Shown one piece after another: positions 26,001-36,326 of a DNA stretch of 64,000 nt. Source of the stretch: Membranipora membranacea (taxonomy: Eukaryota > Bryozoa > Gymnolaemata > Cheilostomatida > Membraniporidae); NCBI GenBank assembly GCA_914767715.1, contig OU612070.1, positions 27,578,025 through 27,642,024 of the forward strand. Direction: 5' to 3'. Both the position numbers and the translations under genes were made by a program. The notes under the pieces were generated by a model. It did no database searches and had not been told where the DNA came from. It saw nothing but the letters and a program-made list of their open reading frames with translations. Positions within the stretch are counted from its first letter, which is position 1; the number at the start of each line of letters is the position of its first letter.

Positions 26001-29000
26001 GAACCTCAGGGTACCATACCATAAAGTTTGGTTATAATAATGTAGCAACTGTAATAATAATTATTTGGCAAATTTAACTTGTAATTCTTTATGATAAAGG
26101 CTACATTATGCCACATACACACTTCATTGCTTAGAGGTTGGTTGCTAAGTAAAATAACTTTAAGATTTCAGCAAAATTTTATCTTATATTTTATACTTAT
26201 TGATAAAGTCACACCCAACTCACAGAATAGCATTGTGAAGCTTTCAGTCTGTTCCCCTCATCATTTTGAGCTTTCATAACAACAGTCTGGAAAGGGAATA
26301 ATAAAGCATATACAACATATAGTCGAAACTAAACAAGAGAGTGAATATAAATTTAGTCAGCCCAGCAGCTTTTGGAATGATGGGATTCGTCTCCCCTTTG
26401 ATAAGCAAGGTCAATGAGAGGATAAATCTCAATTTCACTGGCCGACCGTAAATCCAAACCATATTTGTAGATGCATTGGATTAGTTTATCCTATATATCT
26501 TCTCAGAAATCATCACATCCTCCAAAACACTATATCCCAGTGTGTAGTATGAAGACTCTTTGATGGGTTTAAATCCTTCACCGTATTTGACACAATAGAA
26601 ATACTGTTCATAGAAAAAGACAGTGAAATTCTACCGTGCCAAGTACAGAAACAGCGACATTCCAAATTTCTACCGGGCCTTTCGATGTCTACACTGGCCC
26701 ATAATCAGCTTCTTTAAATAGCTTACTATTTAAATTACATGATAGTTCTATCAAGAAGGTTTGAAAATAACTCTCTGAATAAACAATAGCGTGTCATTTC
26801 ATGTCAAAAGGCCAACTTATATTCCTGGGTATACTTTACTCCTCTCGAGTATCTGAACATTAAAGTCTTAGAAACACGCTACCTGTCCAGGGAAGAGTGA
26901 GTATTTTGACAGATTTGAGATGTTCACAGGTACAGCTTTCCCGTTACTAGTAGACATATCACCTTGTAACACTACTGACTCTGTGTTTAACCTTCCATCA
27001 CAATCACAGCATACCTGCCCACACACAAACACCTGAAATCAAATAATATTATATAATATGTATTCCTGTACAGCCGATCTAAACAAAGGTCATTCACATA
27101 TTTTTCAGATCTGTCAATTTTTTTCCCCCTGTCAAATCAAGCATAACAAATGATACAACAATTATAGTTCAACAAAATCAAAACAAGTCTGCATGAGAAG
27201 ACAACTTTGGATAAATTGCTGATAATCTCGCCAATTGATACAGCATAAACCTAGCAGGGTTACATGTCATACTTGTCATGTTTGTGTCATACCTCAGCGG
27301 TAGTTTTCTCAGACAGATCAGTAAACTCGTCTATCTCTGTAGTTTGTAACTGTCTGACAGCCTCAGATAACTCTTCAATCCTTCTATCCAGTACTAGAAA
27401 TAAACAAACTCAACATGTTATACAAACAAAATTACTAAGGAGTTGATTTGAAAGATTTGAGCTGCTTTGAATATAAATATAAAACTGCAACACAACAGCA
27501 TAACACCTGAGTAGAGGTTATATTGTCTTCTTTTCAAATAGCATCATAACTGGGACTGATTTAATTCAATACAGCAATAATTTTAGATATTAGGCATTAG
27601 GTATATTTACACATTCCAGTGGTAGTAATATGGGGGAAGCACCCGAACGCCGGGGCATGCCAGCGGTTTATTGAGACATGCTGATTAAAAATTATCTTAG
27701 CATTCATGTTCACTACTTTTAACAAATTTAGTTTAGTAAATATGATTCAGCAAAGGCCACCCACCATGAGCTCGATCCTGTAGTTTCTGAAACATGTATC
27801 TGTATTTCTCTCCAGCAGACGAGGAGCTGAGTTCTATTTTAACAGGTTCCTCCTCTCTCACACCGCTCCATGATGAGACAGACTTAGTGTCACCGTGGTT
27901 CATCACCACTTCTGATCTGTTACTCCTTTTAGTGTACTTCTTAGATGACGGTGTTAACACCTCCCTACAGCAGGAGATTGCATGTGAAAGTATGCTTATC
28001 ATCAAAAGAAATGTCTAGGGTCAAGTGATCGCCTAACTAATGAGGGGACTTTCATCGCTACAGAACAAATACATCACTTATACCACATGTTTACACAGGC
28101 TTAATACACAGCCACAAATAATATAACGCCTCGCTTATTATCAAATGACAGTATTCTCATCTGGCCCGATGTTGCTTTTTGCTCATAAGGATTGAGACCA
28201 TTTCTGGAAAGGTAATGAAAATAAAAGGTTAAATCGTCACATGCGAAAACGATGACATTGTTAAATTTGAGACCACCTTTTTGGAACTGACTGTCGTATT
28301 TCCTCTTGCATTGCCTCTTTCCATGACGAGATGCAGTGATGTAAATTTATTGCAACAAGCATTACTTTCATAAAACTATCGTATGAGATCCCAGAAGTCT
28401 GATTGAACATACCTTCTTCTGATGGGTGTTTGGCTGTTAGAGAGAGGAGATTTGAGGGATACAGGTGTAGGAGTGCCCTGTATATTAGATCTCCTCTTAG
28501 TACTCGAGTTATCAGGAGTGTTCTGTGCTCTCTTCACTGACTGTATCGGAGTATCAGGAGTTCCACCATAGGCAGCCATTATATTATAATCCTGCTCCGA
28601 TTTACTATAACACTTTAGTCAAGGTATAAAACAATAGCTAATCAGGGATAATGAACTGGATAAAACTCGGGGATGCGCATCAAGTAGGCCGAACAAATTA
28701 TAGGATAACTATGATCACTTTAGGGTCTAATTTTACAATAGCATTGGGGTTGATCAGATTGGTCAAAGCATAGGAGCTGATCAGCATCAGATACAAATAA
28801 GACAACTACTACTTTTACTAGTTAATGTAGAAATGTGATTGTTGAACAAGTAACAATAAGGATACACTGACAGCTCATGTCTTGTTGGAGTCGGCTCAAA
28901 GGTCTTCTTCTGGTTTTTACCTGGCTTCTGTTTGAGGAAGTCCTGCAAAAATATTTAAATTTGTTAGGACAAAAAAGACACAGACCAGACAATGCGATTC

Positions 29001-30102
29001 ATTATTTTACATCCTCATTTAATTTAAAGTGACAGTCCTACTAGGCCATGTTTGGTTTTAAAGATCTCAGGTTGAGAAGTTATTACGGCATATGAAATCA
29101 AACAGCCTGTGAACCTTATTGCAGTAAAACTGCTGCAAAGTCTGAAAATTGGGATCATAGTGGATCCCAGTGAGTTATTGCCTCCCCCTGACCACTATGA
29201 TCATTGCAAAATAATTGAAAAAAAAACTAATTGCTATTTTCCACAAATTTCATTTTAATTAAAACAATGTTTGCCGTATGAACTCACAATAGTTGACTTA
29301 CTGGGGCAAAATATCCACTTTTCTAATAGGACTGACCCTTTAAGACAGAGAAAATAATTGATATGCCTGAAAGCCCTACAAGACATTTTTTTCTCATTTC
29401 GAAGTCAAAGATGCATCACTCACCGACTGGAACTCAATGAAAAGTTGGTCTGTGATCTTAAGTTCATTGTGATTACCAGCAAAAGCCACAAGTGCTGATA
29501 CTATATCTTCTATATCGCTGCTACTACTGTTAATGAATGTGGTCACTAAAACAAACAATATCATCATTTAGCATACACATGCAGAGAATGCAATCAGATT
29601 AGCTGTGTGTGTGTGTGTGTGTGTGTGTGTTAGTTATCCCTAAACCTTTTAGCTACTTTTAGAATGTGATCGTGCCTCCATATTTTACACTCACTACATA
29701 ATCATAATTCATTAATTGCCATATACTTTGTATAATATATGATGTGTCATGTATCACCATATATATATATTATATGAGTATTTCTATTATTATTCTAACT
29801 GCAAACTACCTATCAATGCGAGTAAGCATTTAATCATAATGAGTTGGTCATTCATTTATACACAATAATAAGGACACTCACACAGGGACATGACAATGTA
29901 ACAAACATGTTCTACTCTACTAATGCCAACCATCTCAGATGGTTGGCAGTAGTAGAGTAGAACAACAACGAACATGTTTGTGAATGTTTAGGAAATTTAT
30001 TCATCATTACCTACCATGTTCTAGTGTGGTTGCTTCTATACTCTCAAAGTCAAATCCATAGCATCTTAATTCATCAGCAACTGATTCTACAACTGCTGTC
30101 AT
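17085..30102 (-). CDS. POLA2: DNA polymerase alpha subunit B (POLA2), complete
   Basis: The regulatory B subunit of the polymerase alpha-primase complex, which starts Okazaki fragments in the nucleus. Fifteen exons join in phase: 30015-30102, 29424-29545, 28872-28942, 28413-28604, 27765-27964, 27293-27393, 26883-27032, 26224-26286, 25630-25785, 25219-25257, 24599-24663, 23618-23717, 22076-22182, 20071-20257 and 17085-17228. The product is 594 residues; human is 598. The order matches the family: an N-terminal helical domain, a Ser/Thr/Pro-rich linker (TPDNSSTKRRSN), an OB region (SKYSLFPGQ), then the inactive phosphoesterase region with VMVACGPFTPD, DLHHEPVYP, GLTATDVLFQM, LLSQRSYFPVYPP and NPGRLCKGEGGGTY. 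Three donors are the less common GTTAG type or close (exons 12 and 14) or GTCAGT (exon 3). Exon 8, only 63 bp, was placed by homology plus strong splice sites. It starts 970 bp from divergent FCF1. Confidence 0.95.
17602..18785 (+). pseudogene. Cluster of coding-like fragments in POLA2 intron 14, antisense
   Basis: Within the 2.8 kb last intron of POLA2, on the opposite strand, several open frames read like protein but do not join into one: 17602-17907 (e.g. SHKLREKSSALQVITGG), 18080-18298 (e.g. SYEETTESSERSFFFEYIA), 18261-18575 (e.g. DVGQVDNIWLKSKVLNE) and 18614-18785 (e.g. YSRYSVRGHCYVYAGAD). A heptamer repeat (TTATAAA) splits the last two. I do not recognise a family. A decayed mobile-element or gene copy is the simplest reading, but chance frames are not excluded. 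Confidence 0.3.
18556..18613. repeat. Heptanucleotide tandem repeat (TTATAAA)n
   Basis: About seven copies of TTATAAA, one interrupted, in the last intron of POLA2. Confidence 0.85.
29604..29631. repeat. (TG)n microsatellite
   Basis: An uninterrupted TG dinucleotide run of about 14 units in the first intron of POLA2. Confidence 0.95.
29909..29963. repeat. Near-perfect 27 bp inverted repeat
   Basis: Two 27-base arms differ at one position and are separated by a single base (29936), in POLA2 intron 1. The left arm begins GTTCTACTCTACTAATGCC. Further out, CAAACATGTT on the left and AACATGTTTG on the right also pair across a short interruption. It would form a long hairpin if transcribed, and looks like a palindromic insertion. 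Confidence 0.9.
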
Positions 30103-31072
30103 ATTCTCCTGTTAATCTTTAAGCAGGGAGTTCGGGCAGCTCTGAGGGATTTTGAGTAAAGTTTAGGCTCTTTTGGTGGATTTATTATTTTCCCGCGGTA
30201 ATGATCATAGCCCAATTTCATTAATATATAGTAGGGGGTGTGTCCCTGCACCCTCATAATGGATATCGCTGAGTTCTACATCCACAGTGCAGTAAATCAA
30301 CAGAATACAAACATTGTTTTTAGAAATTATACTAGTACTATTAATTACACTGTGTGTAGTGTTCCTGTTAAGTAAAAACATTGTTGTGGAGCAATAATTA
30401 TCTTGTAGTAAAAAATTGTAGGGAAGGAAAGGCCTCAGGTATGTACTAATGAACTCAAAATAGTACAATTCAATGGTGTGTGCAGATAGTACAGTAGAAT
30501 TGGTATTAGATATTGTGATGAATCAAATTTGGTTGGGTCCTTATTTCAAATATTTGTAGTTTGGGGATGTTCTAGTCTCCTAGCTAGTCCTGTCCTACCA
30601 ACCACCATGGAGTGGACTGGACCGGAGATACCTAACCCAGGCATAAGCCTCCCTCTCTTCTTCTCCTCCCTTTTCTTTTCTTTCAGTTTCATTAAGGAGT
30701 TAACTCCTTGGCTACATTCACTCATCATTTTTTCAAAGCTTGCTTCTGGAATGTAGAATATACCTAGGAAAATGGGTCTCAAGTCAAGAGCCGAGGGAGG
30801 CAGTTAAACATTGCCGCCAGATACCCAGGTTTTGGAGTAGACCTGTGGGATTGGATTTCAATGGATGGTACCATTTATACTTGAGTTTCAATTTTTCTCA
30901 TTTTAGAGTACAACTAGCTCAAGTAAGCATCTTATTTAGGTAATAGTAAAACCTAATAGTATATCAGAAACGTGCCACACAGGATCTGAAAATATTCACT
31001 CATCTGTGGTCGGGAAGTGGAGCAATAAGCTGACGCATTCTTCTGTGACTGTGAATAGGCCAGAAATACAAA
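30103..31072. promoter_or_regulatory. Divergent intergenic region between POLA2 and FCF1
   Basis: The start codons of POLA2 (minus) and FCF1 (plus) face away from each other across 970 bp, so both promoters are expected here. A palindrome AAGGAGTTAACTCCTT sits at 30694-30709. A 78-codon minus-strand frame at 30546-30782 has a Lys/Glu-rich stretch (KLKEKKREEKKRGR) but no family match and is left unassigned. Confidence 0.5.
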
Positions 31073-33667
31073 ATGGTGAGTATGAGACATAATTATTGTT
31101 CAGCACTACAGGCAACACTGTTGGCACCATGAGTTTGTATTACCTCCTATATTAATGACAAACTATTAATTAAATGGTAGTTAGCAAAGTTCAACATTAG
31201 TCTCAGCAGCAATCACCTCTCAGGCTATTGATTGCATACGACAGCCTCATATTTGAGAGTGGATCACTCACCCACTTGATTCACAGTTACTCATAGGATC
31301 GGAGATCAAACAGTAACAGCATAAAGCTGTGAAATCATGTTTTGGGTAAACGGATGATTGTGCTTGAACAACTATAAATATCAAAATGTGAATGCTGTCA
31401 ATGGTGATCTAAATAATGATATAGGCCTAGGCCTATCATGAAAAAAGTGTGGAAAGATAAATTCGATAAATATAACCTCGAATACAATTATTATCACAGG
31501 GGAGTAACCGAAAAAAGAAGTCCAAGAAGATCGCCCTACAGAAAAGACCAAAACAGATATCTGCGAATGATGCTCGTTTGTAAGTTAAATATCATATCTT
31601 ACCATTTTGAACTCGGACATCCCACAGAGGAAAAGCCTCTTAGTAAGCATTATTTATATTTACATAATAAGTCGCTGAATATGACAAATGATTATTTCAA
31701 AAAGATATTTTCAAAAATAAGTGGGAAGTTTACTCATTGTGCGTGTACAAACTGACCTTGATAACCTATTACTTCCTTTTCCCAGGACCTTTGTTATTAT
31801 ATTTTATACAAAAAGGTTTGAGTTGAGAGCCATACAGATTTTATTTGTATTTGTAGAAAAAACGGAGGCAAAGTCTCAAAAAAGAAACTGAAGAAGGATC
31901 CATCTGAGATGGATGTCAAAAAAGTGTAAGAATATCAAATTTGTTTTTGATAAGAAGTAACAATTTATATATGGACAAATATTGACATGGCTGGTTGATG
32001 TTGATTTTTTTCCAATCTGTATGACAAGGCTTGTAAAAGATCAGATCCACTAGAAACTTAATATAACGTATATTGACGTGCATATCAGGAAAAATTTCAA
32101 TAAATGTTGATAGGGTCAGAGGTTACCTGACTATTAGAATATTAGAGCTGATTGCATCACCCACTCACCTAACATTCATGGTATCGCTTCTGTGGACAAA
32201 AATGACATGATTGTCCAATGTTCTTTTTTTTTCAGAAAACCAATTACATCTGCAATGTTCTTCGCTTACAACACAAAGCTGGGTCCTCCCTATCATTTAC
32301 TAGTCGACACAAACTTCATCAATTTGTCTCTCAAAGCCAAGCTGGATGTCCACCGTGGTACTATGGACTGCTTATACGCAAAAAGTGAGTGTGCCTTGTG
32401 TAGCTTTTATGTTCGCAATGAAAAATATGATTCAAGTAACACCGCCTTAATATTCAGCGCCGTCCATTAATATTTGATGTAAAAGAAGGGAATTAGGGAC
32501 AAACTCGCTGGTCAAACAATCTGGAAAAACTCCAAGCCAGATGGAAAACATGCCGTCCTGAATTTAGATCAACTAAGAGAACACAAGTCGAGTGCATTTC
32601 TACTCGCTAAAGAAATACTGCTACAAACAAATACACGTGGATCATCACTCTGGTCTGGATTTTGATGGAGTTATACCAAGTGGCACACCTTTTAGATTTT
32701 CTTTTGATATAAAAAAGTGAAATGCATAATGATGGAAAACGAGTAATAAAACTTTAGTGGCATTCGTTATCGGCAACTGTTAAAAAAAACAATTATGACT
32801 CAACCATGTTATAGTCACGTCCAGATGATATCATCTGATATTTTATTTCCTTTTTATCTTTCAGCCACATGTTACATCACAGACTGTGTCCTTGCTGAGC
32901 TGGAGAAAATGGGACCCAGATACAAAATGGGACTTAAGTCAGCGAAAGATGTGCGCTTTCAGAGGCTGACTTGTTTACATAAAGGAACTTATGCTGATGA
33001 TTGTATAATAGAGAGAGTCCAGCAGGTATGATCTAACTCCATATGATGAAAGAGTAGACAATGTGAACGGGAAGTTGATCAAGAGATTATAAATCATGAC
33101 AATTTTCTTGAGGTAAAATGGAAATTATTAGTCAAAACAAGGAGTTAACCAGGAGTAAGATGTCTCTAACTCCTTGGTCAAAACTATGAATACATGCATC
33201 CTAGAAATCTTTGAGCTTGGAACACACATTAAATCATCAACTAGCTCTGTTGAAATATCAATATTTTATGCATTTTCTGTCCCGTTTTTATATGATATAA
33301 TTGAATGTTCTCTTCTATTTGTAGCACAAGTGTTACATTGTGGCGTCATGTGATAAAGGTGTTAGAAATAGAGTGAGAAAGATTCCAGGAGTACCCATCA
33401 TGTATATATCAAATAAAAAGTCAGTAGTCAGTACCATAAAATCTAGTATTATATATATTATATTATCAGACATTGAGCATTTGTTATCTCATGTATTGTC
33501 ACCTTGACCTTGACACTCTTATGTTCACACGATGACCTTGACACTCTTATGTTCACACGATGACCTTGACCTTGACACTCTTATGTTCACACTAAATGCT
33601 GATCTACTTTATTTTCAGGTACACAGTAGAAAGGATGCCTGATGCTTTCGGGGCTCCCAGATTATAA
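31073..33667 (+). CDS. FCF1: rRNA-processing endonuclease FCF1 (UTP24), complete
   Basis: FCF1 is a nucleolar PIN-domain nuclease of the small-subunit processome, involved in early 18S rRNA cleavages. Seven exons join in phase: 31073-31075 (only the ATG), 31500-31579, 31857-31925, 32236-32384, 32865-33025, 33325-33419 and 33619-33667, giving 201 residues (human 198). The N-terminal fifth is Lys-rich, as in the family. The PIN domain shows [15 protein letters not shown] with Asp75, [13 protein letters not shown] with Glu112, and [12 protein letters not shown] with Asp145/Asp146, so the acidic metal-binding residues appear intact. It ends in the typical [13 protein letters not shown]. An exon carrying only the start codon is common in ribosome-related genes. 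An AATAAA at 33916-33921 is a good polyadenylation signal. Exon 6 uses a GTCAGT donor. Intron 4 contains an unrelated open frame and intron 6 a minisatellite. Confidence 0.95.
32483..32665 (+). other. Coding-like frame without start inside FCF1 intron 4
   Basis: A 60-codon frame bounded by TAA and TGA, with no ATG near its start, reads like a real protein fragment ([40 protein letters not shown]). It lies wholly inside FCF1 intron 4 on the same strand. It is not part of FCF1, whose exons on either side join in phase without it. A mobile-element-derived remnant is likely; I cannot name the family. Confidence 0.35.
33138..33176. mobile_element. 39 bp palindromic micro-insertion with direct-repeat flanks
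   Basis: Inverted ends CAAGGAGTTA (33138-33147) and TAACTCCTTG (33167-33176) are flanked by GTCAAAA on the left (33131-33137) and on the right (33177-33183), in FCF1 intron 5. The layout of inverted ends inside a direct repeat is that of a DNA-transposon insertion, although the segment is only 39 bp. Confidence 0.6.
33500..33592. repeat. Minisatellite, about three 28 bp units
   Basis: Three copies of a unit starting gaccttgacactcttatgtt, the last with an extra six bases, in FCF1 intron 6 just before the terminal exon. Confidence 0.9.
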
Positions 33668-34607
33668 ATATTCTCCCAGCACATGTATACTCAACTGAAA
33701 TACATGATTAACAGTGTGTTGATGCAATATATAAGCAGCATATACATACACTCCTATATGCCGTAGTAGTATGTTGTTTCTGCCTATAGCATACGCCTAA
33801 ATAACTGAGCAATTACTTCTGAATATCAAATGTGAGCAGTGGGTTACTCCAAGTATAAATATTTTCACTCACAGTGATGCAATTTCATATGATTCTGATT
33901 ATTCCCGAATTCACCAATAAAGTAATGAAAAGCTCATAGTTTTCAAAAACTTAGTGCTATAACGATGAATCTTTTTTTTTATGTGACCCAAATTTTCATT
34001 AGATATAATATTAGCTTTTTTTATAATACACAGTTTTTCTCTATCTGACTTCACATGCGAGTACTATCACTACTGATTGTATGTGTCCCTAGATTGATTG
34101 TTACTGGTGACATCCTTCATGTTTGTGAACATCTGAGACGAGGAAATTGCCAGACATTAGATTGGCTTAGAAAAAGACAGTAAACCGGACATATGCTGGC
34201 ACTAACATGAAAACACATGATGGAGGCTTGAGTTTTAGCTGACCTCTCTATGGTGCATTTAAGTTCACTCAAACTCTGACATCAGAGATTACACTATAAG
34301 AATTCAGCTGATCTCAGTTCTCTCTAGAGCTGATTAAGACCATCTATTGCGAGAAGGTTTATTGCTACAATTACTTGAAAGTTCAAATGAAAGCATTGAG
34401 TTGTAGTAAATGAGTTGTTTTTCCAAGCTATCTGTTCAGCAGCTGCTGGCACTCTTAGAAACTTGGCTAATAGAAACAATTGCCATAGCAAGAGTAGAAT
34501 AGCTGATAGTAAGTGATAGATGAAGTCAGTGTGCAGTGAATCAGGGAGTGAATGAGTGAATGCAGGGATATATGTAAAATCAGGGTGAAGGTTAGATCAT
34601 GGAGGTG

Positions 34608-34642
<35 letters not shown>

Positions 34643-36326
34643 TTGTCCCCACATGGGCAGAGAGTGCATAACTTATCTGCAGTAAAGGGACTTGTCTGAA
34701 GTCTGTCAAATTTCAGTCAATCTGACCAATCAAAGCATGATTGAAATTATATTGTCCAATCAGCTTCGTGACCCCTCCAAGGTCAAACAAACCAGGGCAT
34801 GCTTTTTTATTCCTCATCAATAACATTAATGAAGATTTGAGGGCCGAGTTTTGTGAGTGAATGAATCTATTGAATACTAGCAAAAGGATGGACTGTCACT
34901 AGAATTCCAGAAGTAGAAGTGAAAGGAAATTGAGTAGCTTATCAACAACAATTACAAGCTTGCCAACGGAACTAATGTGAAGTAAGTAGCTGCAGATTCA
35001 CCAGCAGATGGGATGAATTTTATATATTATTATTCTTCTGGTATACACTTACTACTATCTATCCTATATATTATATCATACTTTTTTATATATATGTATG
35101 TATATATATATATATATCAACCAACTACAAGCTTACTGTATAATGAGTCCTGGGCAACAAGGATATTTGTCTGCATAGGACTACTGCATTTCCTAAGAAA
35201 ACCCAAAGAAAGAAAGTTGGGAAATAATAATGTGGTAGTGCTATGTATAGGCCCTCCTCCTGGCACTAGCTACTGTTTCTGGAATTTTGTTTGCCGAGGG
35301 GAGGGATCAGTCGGACGTTCATAATGCCAGAGACCCTGGTTTTGCAGTGGCATGCAACACCAACACCTGTAAAATGATGCCGGACACCTGCCCTTGTCTG
35401 ACATTAAGTTTTGATAGTTGCTGGTCAGTGAGACGCTCTAGGAGGGGGATTTTAAATTTCAGTTGCATGAATAAATTAAATTGATGACGACGTGGCCAAG
35501 TATCTCATACCCGGCAGTAGGTATCTGGAGTTACATTGATACATTGCCCCCCCCCCCCCAACTGTTTCTGATCGGCTTAAAAAATTTACATCATTCAACT
35601 TACAAGGTATTTGAAATTAGCTCAATAGACTGCTAGAGCTTTCGAGACTATACTTTGAAGGAAGCCCAGATAACAGAGCGTTACGGAAGAAACGTACACG
35701 TAGGCTCTGTGCATAATACTAACTCAGTTATTATCATATAATCCCATATTGTTGTTAAAAAACCAGATACATTCCTTTAGACATCAATCTTCGCTGTCAA
35801 TATAATGGTACGAATGGTATGGTATTAATGGTATTTGCTGGCCAATATAATGGTATGAATGAGTGAGGTTTTTTTAGTTTTTAAGTTATTTACTTTTCCC
35901 AAAGATGATGAGGGCTCGCTTTTCCTCGCTTCGATGGAGCAGATAGTAAACCAGTATCCATTGCCATTGTTGACAAAATTAAATAAATTTGGATAGGGGA
36001 CAACTTCCGAGCGGTGAGGAATTTGATTGTTTTATCCCCTTGTTTTCTTGTGTGCAAGTAAATGCAGACCAATAATTATTATCTTGTATAGTTGAAGAAA
36101 TCTTAGTCTGCTCAATTTTGTGAAAGTCAGTTGTGTTAAAAGACAGAAATAGCAGATGATTAGGTGTTTTTACATTTAAACTCTGACAAGGCATGGAATT
36201 TTGGATTTACAATTTTTCTGCACATTCATACATAAGATGTTATGTATTTTATACACCGATGAGTTATTTTTATTTCAGGGAAGTTGTTGAAGGGTAGCTA
36301 TTTTGATTCATTGGACGAACTTAAAG
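33668..36326. other. Intergenic region between FCF1 and HHAT
   Basis: No supported gene. It contains the FCF1 polyadenylation signal, a compound (TA)n(GA)n repeat at 34608-34642, TA-rich sequence around 35078-35117, a 13-base poly(C) at 35547-35559, and two copies of a 19-base unit near 35798 and 35842. A splice acceptor tatttcag at 36272-36279 just before HHAT suggests that the HHAT 5' leader begins in an untranslated exon further left. Confidence 0.6.
34608..34642. repeat. Compound microsatellite (TA)n(GA)n
   Basis: A TA run followed directly by a GA run, intergenic. Confidence 0.9.

Noticed and set aside
30546-30782. Minus-strand gene upstream of POLA2
   Set aside because: The 78-codon frame is Lys/Glu-rich in part, but has no family motif, no splice partners and lies in a likely promoter region.
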